Assembly: GCA_014843695.1 (NCBI GenBank)
Contig: CM026404.1
Span: 88,547,475 to 88,611,474, forward strand
Direction of reading: 5' to 3'
Origin: Archivesica marissinica
Lineage: Eukaryota > Mollusca > Bivalvia > Venerida > Vesicomyidae
Length of the DNA: 64,000 bases
The notes beneath the pieces are model-generated. The model had not been told where the DNA came from, ran no database searches, and saw only the letters and a list, made by a program, of their open reading frames with translations. Within the stretch, counting starts at the first letter, position 1. Every line of letters starts with the position of its first letter. Of the stretch, positions 1 through 9,557 are shown piece after piece. Both the position numbers and the translations under genes were made by a program.

Positions 1-109
1 ATCCAGGGGTCGCAGGTTCGATCCCCCGTCTGACCATAATAAATTTAACAGTATTTCAGATGAGACGTTAAACCGAGGTCTCGTGTCGGTGCTTTACACC
101 GTGCACGTT
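1..109 (+). mobile_element. SINE-C copy, 5' cut by the window edge and 3' truncated
   Basis: The window opens inside a tRNA-like head: the B-box-like GGTTCGATCCCCCG at 16-29 is followed by a body that matches the fuller copies at 36118-36394 and 10071-10348 (segment with GACGTTAAACCGAGGTCTCG). Similarity stops near 109, before the conserved 3' tail seen in the other copies, so this copy is 3' truncated or disrupted. Orientation follows the tRNA-like head. The family name is mine; it is a non-autonomous retroposon with no coding capacity. Confidence 0.75.
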
Positions 110-653
110 TTCGCCGCGCGCGTTTGAGGTTTATCCAGTCCATTTATTTAAAACTATTTACGACAACAATACACACTACAGCATTAAAACAGCAACACTT
201 TAGACGTTTCGAAATACACTTTTAATAATAGGTACACATATTTTGTCCCTAAATCCAGAAGTGTCCCCTATGGCTACTCAAATATTTTACCGATAGTGAT
301 TCGTACTTCTAGCCCAGGTTATCTGACCCGAGAGTCCTCAAGAGCTAAGCTGTTTTGATGGCCACTTTGTGACGTCACAAAAGCGTCATTGATAACTGAG
401 CTATGGCGCATTTGTTTTATGCTAAATGCGGTAAAATGAGATTAATTAACGGAAACCACTTAGGTGAGAAGTCAATGAGCTTTGCGAAACACACATATAT
501 GTTTGGTATGCGAGTAATCGAGTGAGTCAGTAACACGATACGTCGGTTTTCATGTGAACTTTAACGAATTAAAAATGGAGAGTGAGTATAGTTTGAAAAC
601 TTTCCCCAGAAAACAATTCAAGCACCTGAGTTTGCTTCGTGGACACCAGTATG
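110..653. other. Unassigned AT-rich spacer
   Basis: No gene, tandem array or recognisable element is seen here. Open frames are short. The only notable short motif is the CRE-type palindrome listed separately at 367-380. Confidence 0.5.
367..380. promoter_or_regulatory. CRE-like palindrome
   Basis: TTGTGACGTCACAA is a perfect 14-bp palindrome containing the full cAMP response element core TGACGTCA, the site bound by CREB/ATF bZIP dimers. No gene is visible nearby, so function is unproven; a site of this length can occur by chance in a large genome. Confidence 0.25.
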
Positions 654-831
654 TATGGGGTGTCGTTTGCTATTTATTCGTTATTTATGGATATCCATAA
701 TTTCAGACGCGCCGTTTTGCTATTTATTCAGCATTGGATTATTGGATATCCATAAATTAATTATTGCATATCCATTATTCGATGTGTGGATATCCATACA
801 TACTGAATCAATAGCAAAACGGCGCCCCATA
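654..831. mobile_element. Foldback / MITE-like inverted-repeat element
   Basis: The left end (654-699) and right end (about 785-831) are imperfect inverted repeats of about 46 bp: TATGGGG...TATGGATATCCATA on the left, and the reverse complement on the right, ending CCCCATA. A second direct copy of the left-arm motif (GCCGTTTTGCTATTTATTC, 711-729) lies inside, with several further GGATATCC motifs, so several fold-back pairings are possible. The length (178 bp) and terminal inverted repeats fit a MITE. No clear target-site duplication beyond TA is seen. An apparent 61-codon frame here is just the palindromic sequence. Confidence 0.6.
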
Positions 832-980
832 TATTTGTAAGATAGAGAATATGTCAATTTAAAAGTAACATGCATACAGCCTATGCAGGCTAAACTAACG
901 CTAATTTCTCACTCTATTTTACATGATGTGCTATAAAACATTGTATATGTTTCATGCAATAAAATGTATTGTATGTAAGG

Positions 981-1600
981 TGTATTGTATTGTATATATT
1001 ATATTGTATTGTATATATTGTATTGTATATATTGTATTGTATATATTGTATTGTATATATTATATTGTATTGTATTGTATATATTATATTGTATTGTATA
1101 TATTATATTACATTGTATTGTATATATTGTATTGTATATATTATATTATATTGTATTGTATTATATTGTATTATATTGTATTATATTGTATTATATTGTA
1201 TTATATTGTATTATATTGTATTGTATTATATTGTATTATATTGTATTATATTGTAGTGTATGTATTGTATTATATTGTAATTGTATTATATTGTATTATA
1301 TTGTATGTATTATATTGTATTATATTGTATTAGATTGTATGTGTTGTATTGTATTGTATTATATTGTATTGTATTATATTGTATTATATTGTATTGTATT
1401 ATATTATATTGTATTATATTGTATTATATTGTATTATATTGTATTATATTGTAGTGTATGTATTGTATTGTATTGTAGTGTATGTGTTGTATTATATTAT
1501 ATTGTATTATATTGTATTATATTGTATTATATTGTATTAGATTGTATTGTATTGTATTATATTGTATTATATTATATTGTATTATATTGTATTGCATTGC
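981..1600. repeat. AT-rich microsatellite of TTGTA/TATTA type
   Basis: About 620 bp built from TATTG, TATTA and TATAT pentamer-like words. The first third is dominated by TGTATATAT words and the rest by the decamer TATTATATTG, with a few TGTAGTGTATG interruptions. One strand is almost free of C. Long open frames rich in Ile, Leu, Tyr and Cys come from the repeat and are not genes. Confidence 0.95.
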
Positions 1601-1696
1601 GTTTGGCTATAATTGCAACTGAAGCTAATGCATTAGTTGATCTCAGCAGTTACACATTTATTGATTTCTTAATTATTGATTCAGACATTCAATAGC

Positions 1697-2147
1697 CATT
1701 ATGGAATAGGCCCACACGCTCTGTACATTATGGAATAGGCCTACACGCTCTGTGCATTATGGAATAGGCCTACACGCTCTGTACATTATGGAATAGGCCT
1801 ACACGCTCTGTACATTATGGAATATGCCTACACGCTCTGTACAATATGCAATATGCCTACACGCTCTGTACATTATGGAATAGGCCTACACGCTCTGTAC
1901 ATTATGGAATATGCCTACAAGCTCTGTACATTATGGAATATGCCTACACGCTCTGTATATTATGGAATATGCCTACAAGCTCTGTACATTATGGAATATA
2001 CCTACAAGCTCTGTATATTATGGAATATGCCTACAAGCTCTGTATATTTTGGAATATGCCTACAAGCTCTGTATATTTTGGAATATGCCTACAAGCTCTG
2101 TATATTTTGGAATATGCCTACAAGCTCTGTATATTTTGGAATATGCT
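1697..2147. repeat. 29-bp minisatellite, about 15.5 copies
   Basis: The unit begins CATTATGGAATAGGCCTACA and ends CGCTCTGTA. Units drift in one direction: the first ones carry AATAGGCCTACACGC, the middle ones AATATGCCTACACGC or CTACAAGC, and the last ones TATTTTGGAATATGCC. This gradient is typical of local slippage or unequal exchange between neighbouring units. Confidence 0.95.
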
Positions 2148-2603
2148 TAGTTCTTAAAGGGACTGGGGAAATACATCGGGCCTAGTATCGTCCGTTTAGG
2201 ACGCCATGTTCTATGTCTGTTAACATGGAAGCAAGAATACAGTCAAACAACCTGTCTTAAAGATCCCATCCGAACAAAGACCACCATGTTCATACAGACC
2301 ATCCATGTGGCTCTGTTTCTTGATTTAAGAGAATAATTGAGCAAGTAGATATATATTTTTTAATGAAGAAAAGGTCATAAAACCAATTGGAAACGACCTA
2401 TCACTCATTACGCATGTATACCTTCTATCTGTTTAAACCTTTCCGCTTATATATATAGTGTCTCTACTGTTCAGCTTTAACATTGCTATATAATTCCAAT
2501 ATGCAGTTTTCACTTACATGTATCATTTCATTTGTATATTATATGTTGAGGGCCTCATGGTAGATTAACTTTTGTTAATTGAGTTCTCTCGTAAAATAGT
2601 AAT
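2148..2603. other. Unassigned spacer
   Basis: About 450 bp of AT-rich sequence between arrays. No gene, element end or repeat unit is recognised in it. Confidence 0.5.

Positions 2604-2666
<63 letters not shown>
2604..2666. repeat. (AAT)n microsatellite, about 21 units
   Basis: An uninterrupted AAT/ATA run. Read on the minus strand it is an ATT run lying just downstream of the SINE-A-type element at 2690-4026, where a SINE 3' simple-sequence tail would be expected. Confidence 0.9.
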
Positions 2667-2667
<1 letters not shown>

Positions 2668-2689
2668 CATTCATCATCAATGGACATAT

Positions 2690-3866
2690 CACTCTCGATA
2701 CATCATTCCTGATGGAATACACTCTCGAGACCTCATTCCTGAATGAATACACACTCGAGACCTCATTCCTGAATGAATACACTCTCGAGACCGCATTCCT
2801 GAATGGATACACTCTCGAGACATCATTCCTGAATGAATACACGCTCGAGACCTCATTCCTGAATGAATACACTCTCGAGACATCATTCCTGAATGAATAC
2901 ACTCTCGAGACATCATTCCTGAATGAATACACTCTCGAGACATCATTCCTGAATGAATACACTCTAGAGATATAATTCCTGAATGAATACACTCTCGAGA
3001 CCTCATTCCTGAATGAATACACTCTCGAGACCGCATTCCTGAATGGATACACTCTCGAGACATCATTCCTGAATGAATACACGCTCGAGACCTCATTCCT
3101 GAATGAATACACTCTCGAGACATCATTCCTGAATGAATACACTCTCGAGACATCATTCCTGAATGAATACACTCTCGAGACATCATTCCTGAATGAATAC
3201 ACTCTAGAGATATAATTCCTGAATGAATACACTCTCGAGACCTCATTCCTGAATGAATACACTCTCGAGACCGCATTCCTGAATGGATACACTCTCGAGA
3301 CATCATTCCTGAATGAATACACGCTCGAGACCTCATTCCTGAATGAATACACTCTCGAGACATCATTCCTGAATGAATACACTCTCGATACCTCATTCCT
3401 GATGGAATCCACTCTCGAGACATCATCCTGATGGAATCCACTCTCGAGACATCATCCTGGTGGAATCCACTATCGAGACATCATTCCTGATGGAATCCAC
3501 TCTCGAGACCTCATTCCTGATGGAATCCACTCTCGAGACATCATCCTGATGGAATCCACTCTCGAGACCTCATCCTGATGGAATCCACTCTCGAGACATC
3601 ATCCTGATGGAATCCACTCTCGAGACATCATCCTTGTGGAATACACTCTCGAGACATCATTCCTGAATGATTACACGCTCGAGACCGTATTCCTGATGGA
3701 ATACACTCTCGAGACATCATTCCTGATGGAATCCACTCTCGAGACATCATTCCTGAATGAATACACTCTCGAGACTTCATTCCTGAATGAATACACTCTC
3801 GAGACTTCATTCCTGAATGAATACACGCTCGAGACATCAGTCCTGAATGAATACACGCTCGAGACT
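2690..3866. repeat. 30-bp minisatellite made from SINE-A internal sequence, about 39 copies
   Basis: The unit is about 30 bp (CATTCCTGAATGAATACACT then CTCGAGACAT, with 29-30-bp TGATGGAATCC variants from 3400 on). It matches the internal body of SINE-A read on the minus strand, where single-copy elements carry CTCTCGAGACCTCATTCCTG and ATGGAATCCATCGCC. A higher-order repeat is visible: 2761-3000, 3001-3240 and the start of the next block share the same variant order, with period 240 bp (8 units), marked by the rare CTAGAGATATAATT unit at 2963 and 3203. Open frames on both strands follow from the multiple-of-three unit. Confidence 0.95.
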
Positions 3867-4026
3867 GGGAATCCATCGCCATGACGGAGAGAGAAGAGGC
3901 AACGTGGACCTAAATGGATTGCGTAGGCCTAAGTATACACAACAACCGTGTGTTGGCGAGACTTGAACTCGCAACAGTTCGGTTGCGCGACGGAAAACAC
4001 GGTGTCCATTTCACCACGGAGGCTCC
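3867..4026 (-). mobile_element. SINE with SINE-A body and a different tRNA-like head (5' part)
   Basis: Read on the minus strand, 4026 to about 3950 is tRNA-like: GCCTCCGTGGTGAAATGG at the start and the B-box-like GAGTTCAAGTCTC. Then comes the SINE-A body (CCTTAGGCC equivalent, GTTGCCTCTTCTCTC, GGCGATGGATTCC), which runs straight into the 30-bp array at 2690-3866. The element therefore spans about 4026 down to 2604 and is inflated by about 1.2 kb of internal tandem repeat. The head differs from that of the canonical SINE-A copies at 39061 and 57080. Confidence 0.75.
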
Positions 4027-4360
4027 AACAATGAACGAACAAGACAGTGCTGGTAATTCGGTCAGTTATTCAATGGAATGAATCTCCAATCACGTCTCGT
4101 TATTTTTGAAAAGTGAAGTCATTGACATGACTGTATGGGAAAATCATATTACTTTCACGTTGGCGGAAACGCGAGATATTTATGAAATATGGCGTCTCTT
4201 AAATTATGTATTTCTCGGAATTTATACAATTCATAGCCTGACAGAAGTCCTACATTCCAGGAAACGCTTTTCAAATGATGGCACATCGTAGGATTAATTA
4301 CTGCGAATTCGTTCAATAGTTACTACTGCACCTGATTCTACGTGGCACTGCTCTTGTATA
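4027..4360. other. Unassigned spacer
   Basis: About 330 bp with a 61-codon ATG open frame (4106-4291) that I do not recognise. Nothing supports it as a gene. Confidence 0.45.
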
Positions 4361-4383
4361 GTGTTGTTGTTGTTGTTTTGTTG

Positions 4384-4415
<32 letters not shown>

Positions 4416-4433
4416 GGTGGTGGTGGTGGTGGT
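4361..4433. repeat. (GTT)n followed by (GGT)n compound microsatellite
   Basis: An almost pure GTT run changes near 4411 to a GGT run that continues to the first unit of the next array. The GGT part is G-rich on the plus strand. Confidence 0.95.
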
Positions 4434-4706
4434 ACACCGGGATACTCGCGTACATAGTCGCGTACACCGGGATACTCGCGTACATAGTCACGTACACCGG
4501 GATACTCGCGTACATAGTCACGTACACCGGGATACGCGCGTACAGAGTCGCGTACATCGGGATACTCGCGTAGTGTCGCGTACACCGGGATACCCGCGTA
4601 CAGAGTCGCGTACACCGGAATATTCGCGTACCAGGTAACGTACACCGGGATACTCGCGTACATAGTCACGTACATCGGGATACGCACGTACAGAATCGCA
4701 TACGCG
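4434..4706. repeat. 30-bp minisatellite, about 9 copies
   Basis: Unit of the form TACACCGGGATACTCGCGTA plus CATAGTCGCG. It is CpG-rich relative to its neighbours. The right edge runs directly into the SINE-A body at GTTGCCTCTTCT, so the array takes the place of the 5' half of that SINE. Confidence 0.95.
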
Positions 4707-4818
4707 TTGCCTCTTCTATCTCCCCCGTGGCGATGGATTCCATCAGGAATGAGGTCTCGAGAGTGATTAATATAAGTTATAAGAACTTGTTTCGCAGCTA
4801 AAAATAAGTGTGTATAAA
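4707..4818 (+). mobile_element. SINE-A 3' half
   Basis: Matches the SINE-A body and tail: TTGCCTCTTC, GGCGATGGATTCCATCAGGA, GGTCTCGAGAGTGATTAATA, then a tail with ACTTGTTTCGCA and TGTATAAA. The tRNA-like head and the first half of the body are absent, replaced by the 30-bp array on its left. Confidence 0.85.
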
Positions 4819-5150
4819 CATGTTATTGGATTGAACCCGAAGTCAAATCAGTGCAGATAGCTAACAATTCAATTTAATTTAACGTAGTGTCGGCGTAAAT
4901 ATATTTGTTCACCGCCGTAGAAACATGTATGTCGGTAACACGTTCGTGATGTATGTGACACATATCAAATGTCAGCGACGCACGTTTATAATAATAATAA
5001 TAATAATTAAATTGTTATTGACAAGTTATATAGATATATATAGACTGCTGTTGCATGCTTGTCTTCCTGAACATTGTCATTGGTTAACATGTAAACACGG
5101 TGTACGTACATGTATAATTGAAAATATCGGACATTATCTAGTTTCCAAGT
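4819..5150. other. Unassigned spacer with a short (AAT)n run
   Basis: AT-rich, with a brief ATA/AAT run at about 4988-5007. No gene or element end is recognised. Confidence 0.45.
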
Positions 5151-5152
5151 CG

Positions 5153-5583
5153 TACACGCCGAGGTCAGTGCACGCCGAGGTCAGGGCACGCTGAGGTCAG
5201 TGCACGCCGAGCTCAGTGCACGCCGAGGGCAGAGCACGCCGTGGTCAGTGCACGCCGGGGTTAGGTTACGCCGAGGTCAGTACACGCCGATGTGAGGGCA
5301 CATCGAGGTCAGGGCATGTCTAGATCATGGCAATCAGAGGTCAGTGCGCGCCAAGGTCATGGCACGCCGAGATCAGGGCACATCGAGGTCGTGCCACGCC
5401 GAGGTCAGGGCACACCGAGATCAGGGCACGATGGAGTCGTGTCACGCCGAGGTCAGGGCACGCCGAGACCAGGGCACACCGAAGCCAGGACACGCCGAGG
5501 TCATGTCACACCGAGGTCATGGTACGCCGAGATCATGTCACGCCGGGGTCATGTCACACCGAGGTCAGGGCACGCCGAGGTCA
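5153..5583. repeat. 16-bp minisatellite, about 27 copies
   Basis: Unit GCCGAGGTCAGTGCAC with many substitutions (GGTCATG, GATCAGG, CACACCGAG). GC-rich compared with the flanks. It contains repeated AGGTCA hexamers, a nuclear-receptor half-site shape, but these recur only because the unit does. Confidence 0.95.
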
Positions 5584-5844
5584 AAGGCGTAAGATTCTGG
5601 AAATATCTCGTCTCATTCCTGGGTATACGCGCTGAAGTCTCTCTCAACCCACCATCAGCTGTTCGGATGTCTGGAACGTGCGATGGTGGCAATGCATAAC
5701 TCAATAGCCTGACGAACAAGATATTGAGGTCGTCTTTTGTAATGCTCGACTACATATTGTATATATATTTAACCAACATAGCAACACATATTGAGGACTG
5801 TTCCAAGGCTAAGATCGTGTATTTGACATGATCAAACTGAGACC
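5584..5844. other. Unassigned spacer
   Basis: About 260 bp without a recognised feature. Confidence 0.4.
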
Positions 5845-5872
5845 GGGGCGAGGGGGCGAGGGGGCGAGGGGG
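5845..5872 (+). other. G-quadruplex-forming motif
   Basis: Four runs of 4-5 G separated by three-base CGA loops: GGGG, CGA, GGGGG, CGA, GGGGG, CGA, GGGGG. This is a canonical short-loop intramolecular G4 pattern on the plus strand. It abuts the 5' end of a SINE-B copy; the other SINE-B copies lack it. Confidence 0.8.
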
Positions 5873-6100
5873 TGCCGAGTGGCTACGGTCGTTTACTTCA
5901 AATCATATTTCGAATCCCACCGAGGGTGTCGAAATCCTTCAAGTGAGGAAGTTAATTAGTTGGTTTGCGGAAGGTAGGTGATTCTACCCGGGTACCCTGT
6001 CCGTGCATGAAATACTACTCCGGAGGACACCCAGGGTCTTCCTCCACCAATAACAGCTGGAGAGTCGCCATATGACCTAAGCTGTTGGTGTGCTTTAGCC
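5870..6100 (+). mobile_element. SINE-B copy
   Basis: Begins with a Ser/Leu-tRNA-like A-box region (GTGCCGAGTGGCTACGG), then a B-box-like CGAATCCCACCG. The conserved body contains AAGTGAGGAAG, GGTTTGCGGAAGGTAGGTG, TCTACCCGGGT, GGGTCTTCCTCCACCAATAA and CATATGACCTAAGCTGTTGG. Copies with the same order occur at 9014, 56931 (split) and 62405. The body resembles SINEs I associate with bivalve and gastropod genomes, from memory only. Confidence 0.85.
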
Positions 6101-6363
6101 TGTGTGCCAGTCTGTAGATTTTTTACTTTTTAACTTCTGGCAAAATGACATCGACGCCTGTTCCCAGGCTAGGTGTGCTTGTTAGTCATTGCTTTACAGG
6201 TCTGTATTTGTTTGGGCGGCTCCAATATAATACGATCAGTGTCACCAATTGTTACATTATTTTTCATTGGGCGACACAGTCCCCTTCTTTGAGAAGGTTA
6301 CTACATAGAATATTTCATAATTTATCTATATCCCGATGGAAATTCATGGAAGAATTCCAATTT

Positions 6364-6601
6364 AATTTATACAAATTTATTAAGTTAGCTCGATTGCGAA
6401 ACAAGTTATTACAACTTATATTAATCGCTCTCGAGACCTCATTCCTGATGGAATCCATCGCCACGAGGGAGAGAGAAGAGGCAACGTGGAATTTAAATGC
6501 CGTGCCTACGGGCACACTAGTAACGGCTCCAGCGGGGCTCGAACTCCGGACCGTTCGCACCTGAAGCGAACGCGCATCAATTGCGCAATCACGACTTCCA
6601 C
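6364..6601 (-). mobile_element. SINE-A, full-length copy with target-site duplication
   Basis: Minus-strand order: a tRNA-like head with an A-box region (TTGCGCAATTGATGCGCG), a stem-loop of GTTCGC and GCGAAC around the loop TTCAGGT (anticodon position CAG, Leu-like), a B-box-like GGAGTTCGAGCCCC, the body with TTGCCTCTTCTCTC and GGCGATGGATTCCATC, and the tail ending TAAATTTGT. It is flanked by the 11-bp direct repeat AATTCCAATTT at 6353-6363 and 6602-6612, as expected for retroposition. Confidence 0.92.
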
Positions 6602-6630
6602 AATTCCAATTTGGTGGGGGAGATGTAACA

Positions 6631-6785
6631 GTGTGTATATTAACCCATTGTGTGCTAGGATATGTAGGCAGCCCGGTAGAGTTATTGCCCTGCTAGCGAG
6701 ATGCACTGGGTTAGAGCCCCGGACTGGCTGCATGTTTTTCCCACCTGGGTGACACAGCCAACACACCCATGGACACACAGAAACA
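6631..6785 (+). mobile_element. tRNA-like repeat, family F, copy 1
   Basis: Shares GTGTGTATATTAACC, GCCCTGCTAGCGAGA, ACTGGGT and GGCTGGCTGCATGTT-type segments, in order, with 7913-8038. It contains a B-box-like GGGTTAGAGCCCC. Probably a tRNA-derived SINE; the two copies are strongly diverged and no target-site duplication was identified. Confidence 0.55.
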
Positions 6786-7525
6786 GTAACACCCGTTCAT
6801 AGCGGCGCGGATTAATAAAAAACAGAAATCTCCAAAATGTTATCAATCACAAGTCAATTGTACATAATATGCATCGTCTACGAAAAACACTTGAAGTAAA
6901 AATAAACAGCATATGTCAAAACATGCAAAAGATGAAAGACTTTACGTTGTCAAGCGGGATCCTTTGATCTGTTGGTGGCACCGGCATAATCCGCTATATA
7001 ATAAACCGAGGTAAGGGTTTTCATAAGCACTTTCCGATCGTACAATTAAGAGTCTAAGCTGTCGTGAAACCCCGTTATAATCTCCGTATTCAAACACGCC
7101 CGGCGTTATCGTCACATCTTGTTACGTTGACCACTACCGGCCATTTCTTTAAATGTTTTGTGGACCCTCGGGCTCAAATCACTAAAAGCGGAGATAACTC
7201 ATAACTAATAATTATAAACGTCGTGCTATTCTATTATTTTTTTTAATATTGAGGCCCCTTTCGGGTTACCCTTTTTCTCTCTGTACATACATACAAAGCA
7301 ATGCAGTTAATTAAACAATGACATTTTAAATTATTAATATTACAAACTTATATAAATATTGCATTCCATGAATATACAAAACTGGTATGTGAAGTGTTTT
7401 CCCCAGTTTAAGAAATAGAAGGAAAAGGGAATTTAAAAAATAGAGGGGAAAAAATAGAGAATGCATTTGATCGTTTCCATTTATTGAACAACATGAAAAT
7501 TCCTATTCTAGTTGACCAAAACCTT
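6786..7525. other. Unassigned spacer
   Basis: About 740 bp, AT-rich, with homopolymer runs. No open frame of note, element end or tandem unit was recognised. Confidence 0.45.
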
Positions 7526-7879
7526 TAGAGACGATTTTTGATTTGGAAAAGATATTGTGTACGTTCGGCAATGTGGGTGAAGTTAGCAGTGAGCAGTGTA
7601 CTGCCAGTGTACTGGAAAAAATAAATATTTTTTATTATTATTTTTTTATATATATATATATATTTTTGTTTCGAAATTTGGCATATACACATTATTCACT
7701 ACTAGAATACATAACTCACTGCTGGATTACACTACTCACTGCTCACTGCTAGCAGTACAGCAGTACACTGGCAGTACACGGCTCACTGCTAACTTCACCC
7801 ACATCGTTCGAACGGGCATCTTTAAATCAGAATACGACTGATATATAAAATATCTTTTCCAACTCAAAAATCGTCTCTA
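7526..7879. mobile_element. Long inverted-repeat (foldback) element
   Basis: The left arm runs from 7526 (AGAGACGATTTTTGA) to about 7615. Its reverse complement lies at about 7755-7879 (CAAAAATCGTCTCT at the end), with matching inner blocks: GTGGGTGAAGTTAGCAG versus CTGCTAACTTCACCCAC, and CAGTGTACTGCCAGTGTACT versus its complement. The loop is A/T-rich with a TATATA run. No protein is encoded, so this fits a MITE or foldback element of about 354 bp. Confidence 0.7.
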
Positions 7880-7912
7880 TATTCCATATAATTATAAATA
7901 ACGTGTGTATAT

Positions 7913-8038
7913 TAACCGATTATACGAGCCTATGTTGTATCGGTAAAGCAATGGCCATGGCCCTGCTAGCGAGACACTGGGTGCGACTCCTGGGCTGGCT
8001 GCATGTTGTTCTCGTATAGTCACCATTGTTCATACATA
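7913..8038 (+). mobile_element. tRNA-like repeat, family F, copy 2
   Basis: Partner of 6631-6785. It contains an A-box-like CGGTAAAGCAATGG, the shared block CCCTGCTAGCGAGA, a B-box-like GGGTGCGACTCC and GGCTGGCTGCATGTTGTT. It begins 34 bp right of the foldback element. Confidence 0.55.
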
Positions 8039-8141
8039 ATAACATCACAAAGTATAATACAAATAAAACTACAATGCCATTCATTGTGAATTATAAGAGA
8101 AATAGTATCACAGCTATGTAGTTACCAGTTTATACCAATTT

Positions 8142-8360
8142 ATTTGAGCTCGATTGTGAAACAAGTTCTTTCAACTTATATATTAATCACTCTCGAGACC
8201 TTATTCCTGATGGAAACCATCGACACGAAGGAGAACGAGAGAAGAAGCATTGTGGAATTTAAATGCCTTGCCTAAGGGTACAATCGTAACGGCTACAGCG
8301 GGGCTCGAACGCCGGGCCTTTCGCACATGAAGCGAACGCGCATCCAATGCGCTATCTCTC
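8142..8360 (-). mobile_element. SINE-A, near full-length copy
   Basis: Minus strand: head with GATGCGCGTTCGCTTCATG, GGCGTTCGAGCCCC, CCTTAGGCAAGGCATTTAAA, body with CTTCTCTC and GATGGTTTCCATCAGGAATA, then tail GAACTTGTTTCACAATCGAG. More diverged than the copy at 6364-6601. The first bases of the head are degraded. Confidence 0.88.
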
Positions 8361-8434
8361 AATATAACACCAATACATCATTTATATGGATACCAACAAT
8401 ATCCAGGTATGTCTGCTGATCATGGATAAGAAAG

Positions 8435-8586
8435 GATAGATAGATAGTTCATGGAAACTGATAGATAGTTCAAGGAAACTGATAGATAGTTCATGGAAAC
8501 TGATAGATAGTTCATAGAAAACTGATAGATAGTTCATGGAAACTGATAGATAGTTCATGGAAACTGATAGATAGTTCATGGAAACT
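8435..8586. repeat. 21-bp minisatellite, about 7 copies
   Basis: Unit GATAGATAGTTCATGGAAAC plus T, with one AGGAA and one ATAGAAA variant. Open on the minus strand because the unit is a multiple of three. Confidence 0.95.
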
Positions 8587-9013
8587 ATTCCATAACTATT
8601 TAGGACCGCGTCTGTTAGACGTTATTGTATCATTGTAGTTTTGATGTTTAGCGTTTACGTCGAAAATAGTCAACGAACGCACTGCACTGTTTACATGATT
8701 TTTTATTTTTTTATTTGCTTAAATTAATATACATTAACTATTCATCCGAATACGTTGCTTAGAAATAGATAGATAGTATTTTATTCCACCATATGATGAG
8801 ATAGATACATGTACATAATAAACACAGTCAATTCACAACAAAATGAACAGCTTAAAGGGAACTACATTTTACACCATGTGTAAATAACTGAGTTTGAATA
8901 TAAGTCCTAATAAGCCCTATAAAGTGCCTTAATTAAAATGTTACCAGATTAGCAATATATATAGATTCACTAACGTGGTGTTTGGTCCCTTCTAACTATC
9001 GGGTTTGTGTCCT
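8587..9013. other. Unassigned spacer
   Basis: About 430 bp without a recognised feature; AT-rich, short open frames only. Confidence 0.45.
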
Positions 9014-9267
9014 TCGCGGCCGGGTGGTTACGGTGGTTACGACTTGCCCCTAACCTCTATATGTTCGAACCTCACTGAGTGGTTCGAATAATTTCATGCG
9101 AGGAAGCTATCCAGCTGGTTTGCGGAACGTCGGTGGTTCTACCTGGGTGGTCGTCCGTTCCTGAAATACGTCTCGGTGGCATGTGGAGGTGGGGGGCACA
9201 CGTTATCTGTATCACCAATAACAGTTGGTGAGTCGCCATACTGACCTAAGCTGTCGGTACGACCATA
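9014..9267 (+). mobile_element. SINE-B copy, diverged
   Basis: Same module order as 5870-6100: GGCCGGGTGGTTACGG, GTTCGAACCTCACTGAG, GCGAGGAAGCTATCCAGCTG, GGTTTGCGGAACGTCGGTGG, TCACCAATAACAGTTGG, GAGTCGCCATACTGACCTAA. It carries more substitutions and a G-rich insertion near 9185. A C-run follows at 9269-9276. Confidence 0.82.
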
Positions 9268-9311
9268 CCCCCCCCCGAAAATACTGCTTTTAAAACGGTT
9301 CAAATAAGTAT

Positions 9312-9557
9312 GGGCTCTCCGATTAGCACAGTGGTTAGCACGATCGCTTCTCACAAATGCGACTCGGGTTCGATCCTCGGACCGGGACGTATGTGAGATA
9401 GTACGATGGTCGCCAGATCGGACAGGTGGGTTTTCTCCGGGTACTACGGTTTCCTCCCACACGAATGACCACACTTACGCTTTCATCCGCGCCAACGAGA
9501 GTGATTAATATAAGTTGTAAAAGCTTGTTTCGCAATCGTTGTAAAATAAATCAAATT
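9312..9557 (+). mobile_element. SINE-D: a different tRNA-like head and body joined to the SINE-A 3' tail
   Basis: The head GGGCTCTCCGATTAGCACAG and TGGTTAGCACG, with B-box-like GGGTTCGATCCTCGG, is unlike the SINE-A or SINE-B heads. The middle contains GGTGGGTTTTCTCCGGGTAC and GGTTTCCTCCCAC, a block I recall as widespread in marine invertebrate SINEs. From 9496 the element has the SINE-A tail: GAGAGTGATTAATATAAGTT, GCTTGTTTCGCAATCG, AAAATAAATCAAATTT. Two SINE families sharing only a 3' tail is the usual sign that both use the same LINE reverse transcriptase. Confidence 0.8.

Noticed and set aside
981..1600. Mitochondrial-type or AT-rich replication origin
   Set aside because: It is a simple pentamer/decamer microsatellite without a replication gene or other origin features.
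5153..5583. Cluster of nuclear-receptor AGGTCA half-sites
   Set aside because: The motif repeats only because it is part of the 16-bp unit, and its spacing is set by the array rather than by a receptor dimer rule.
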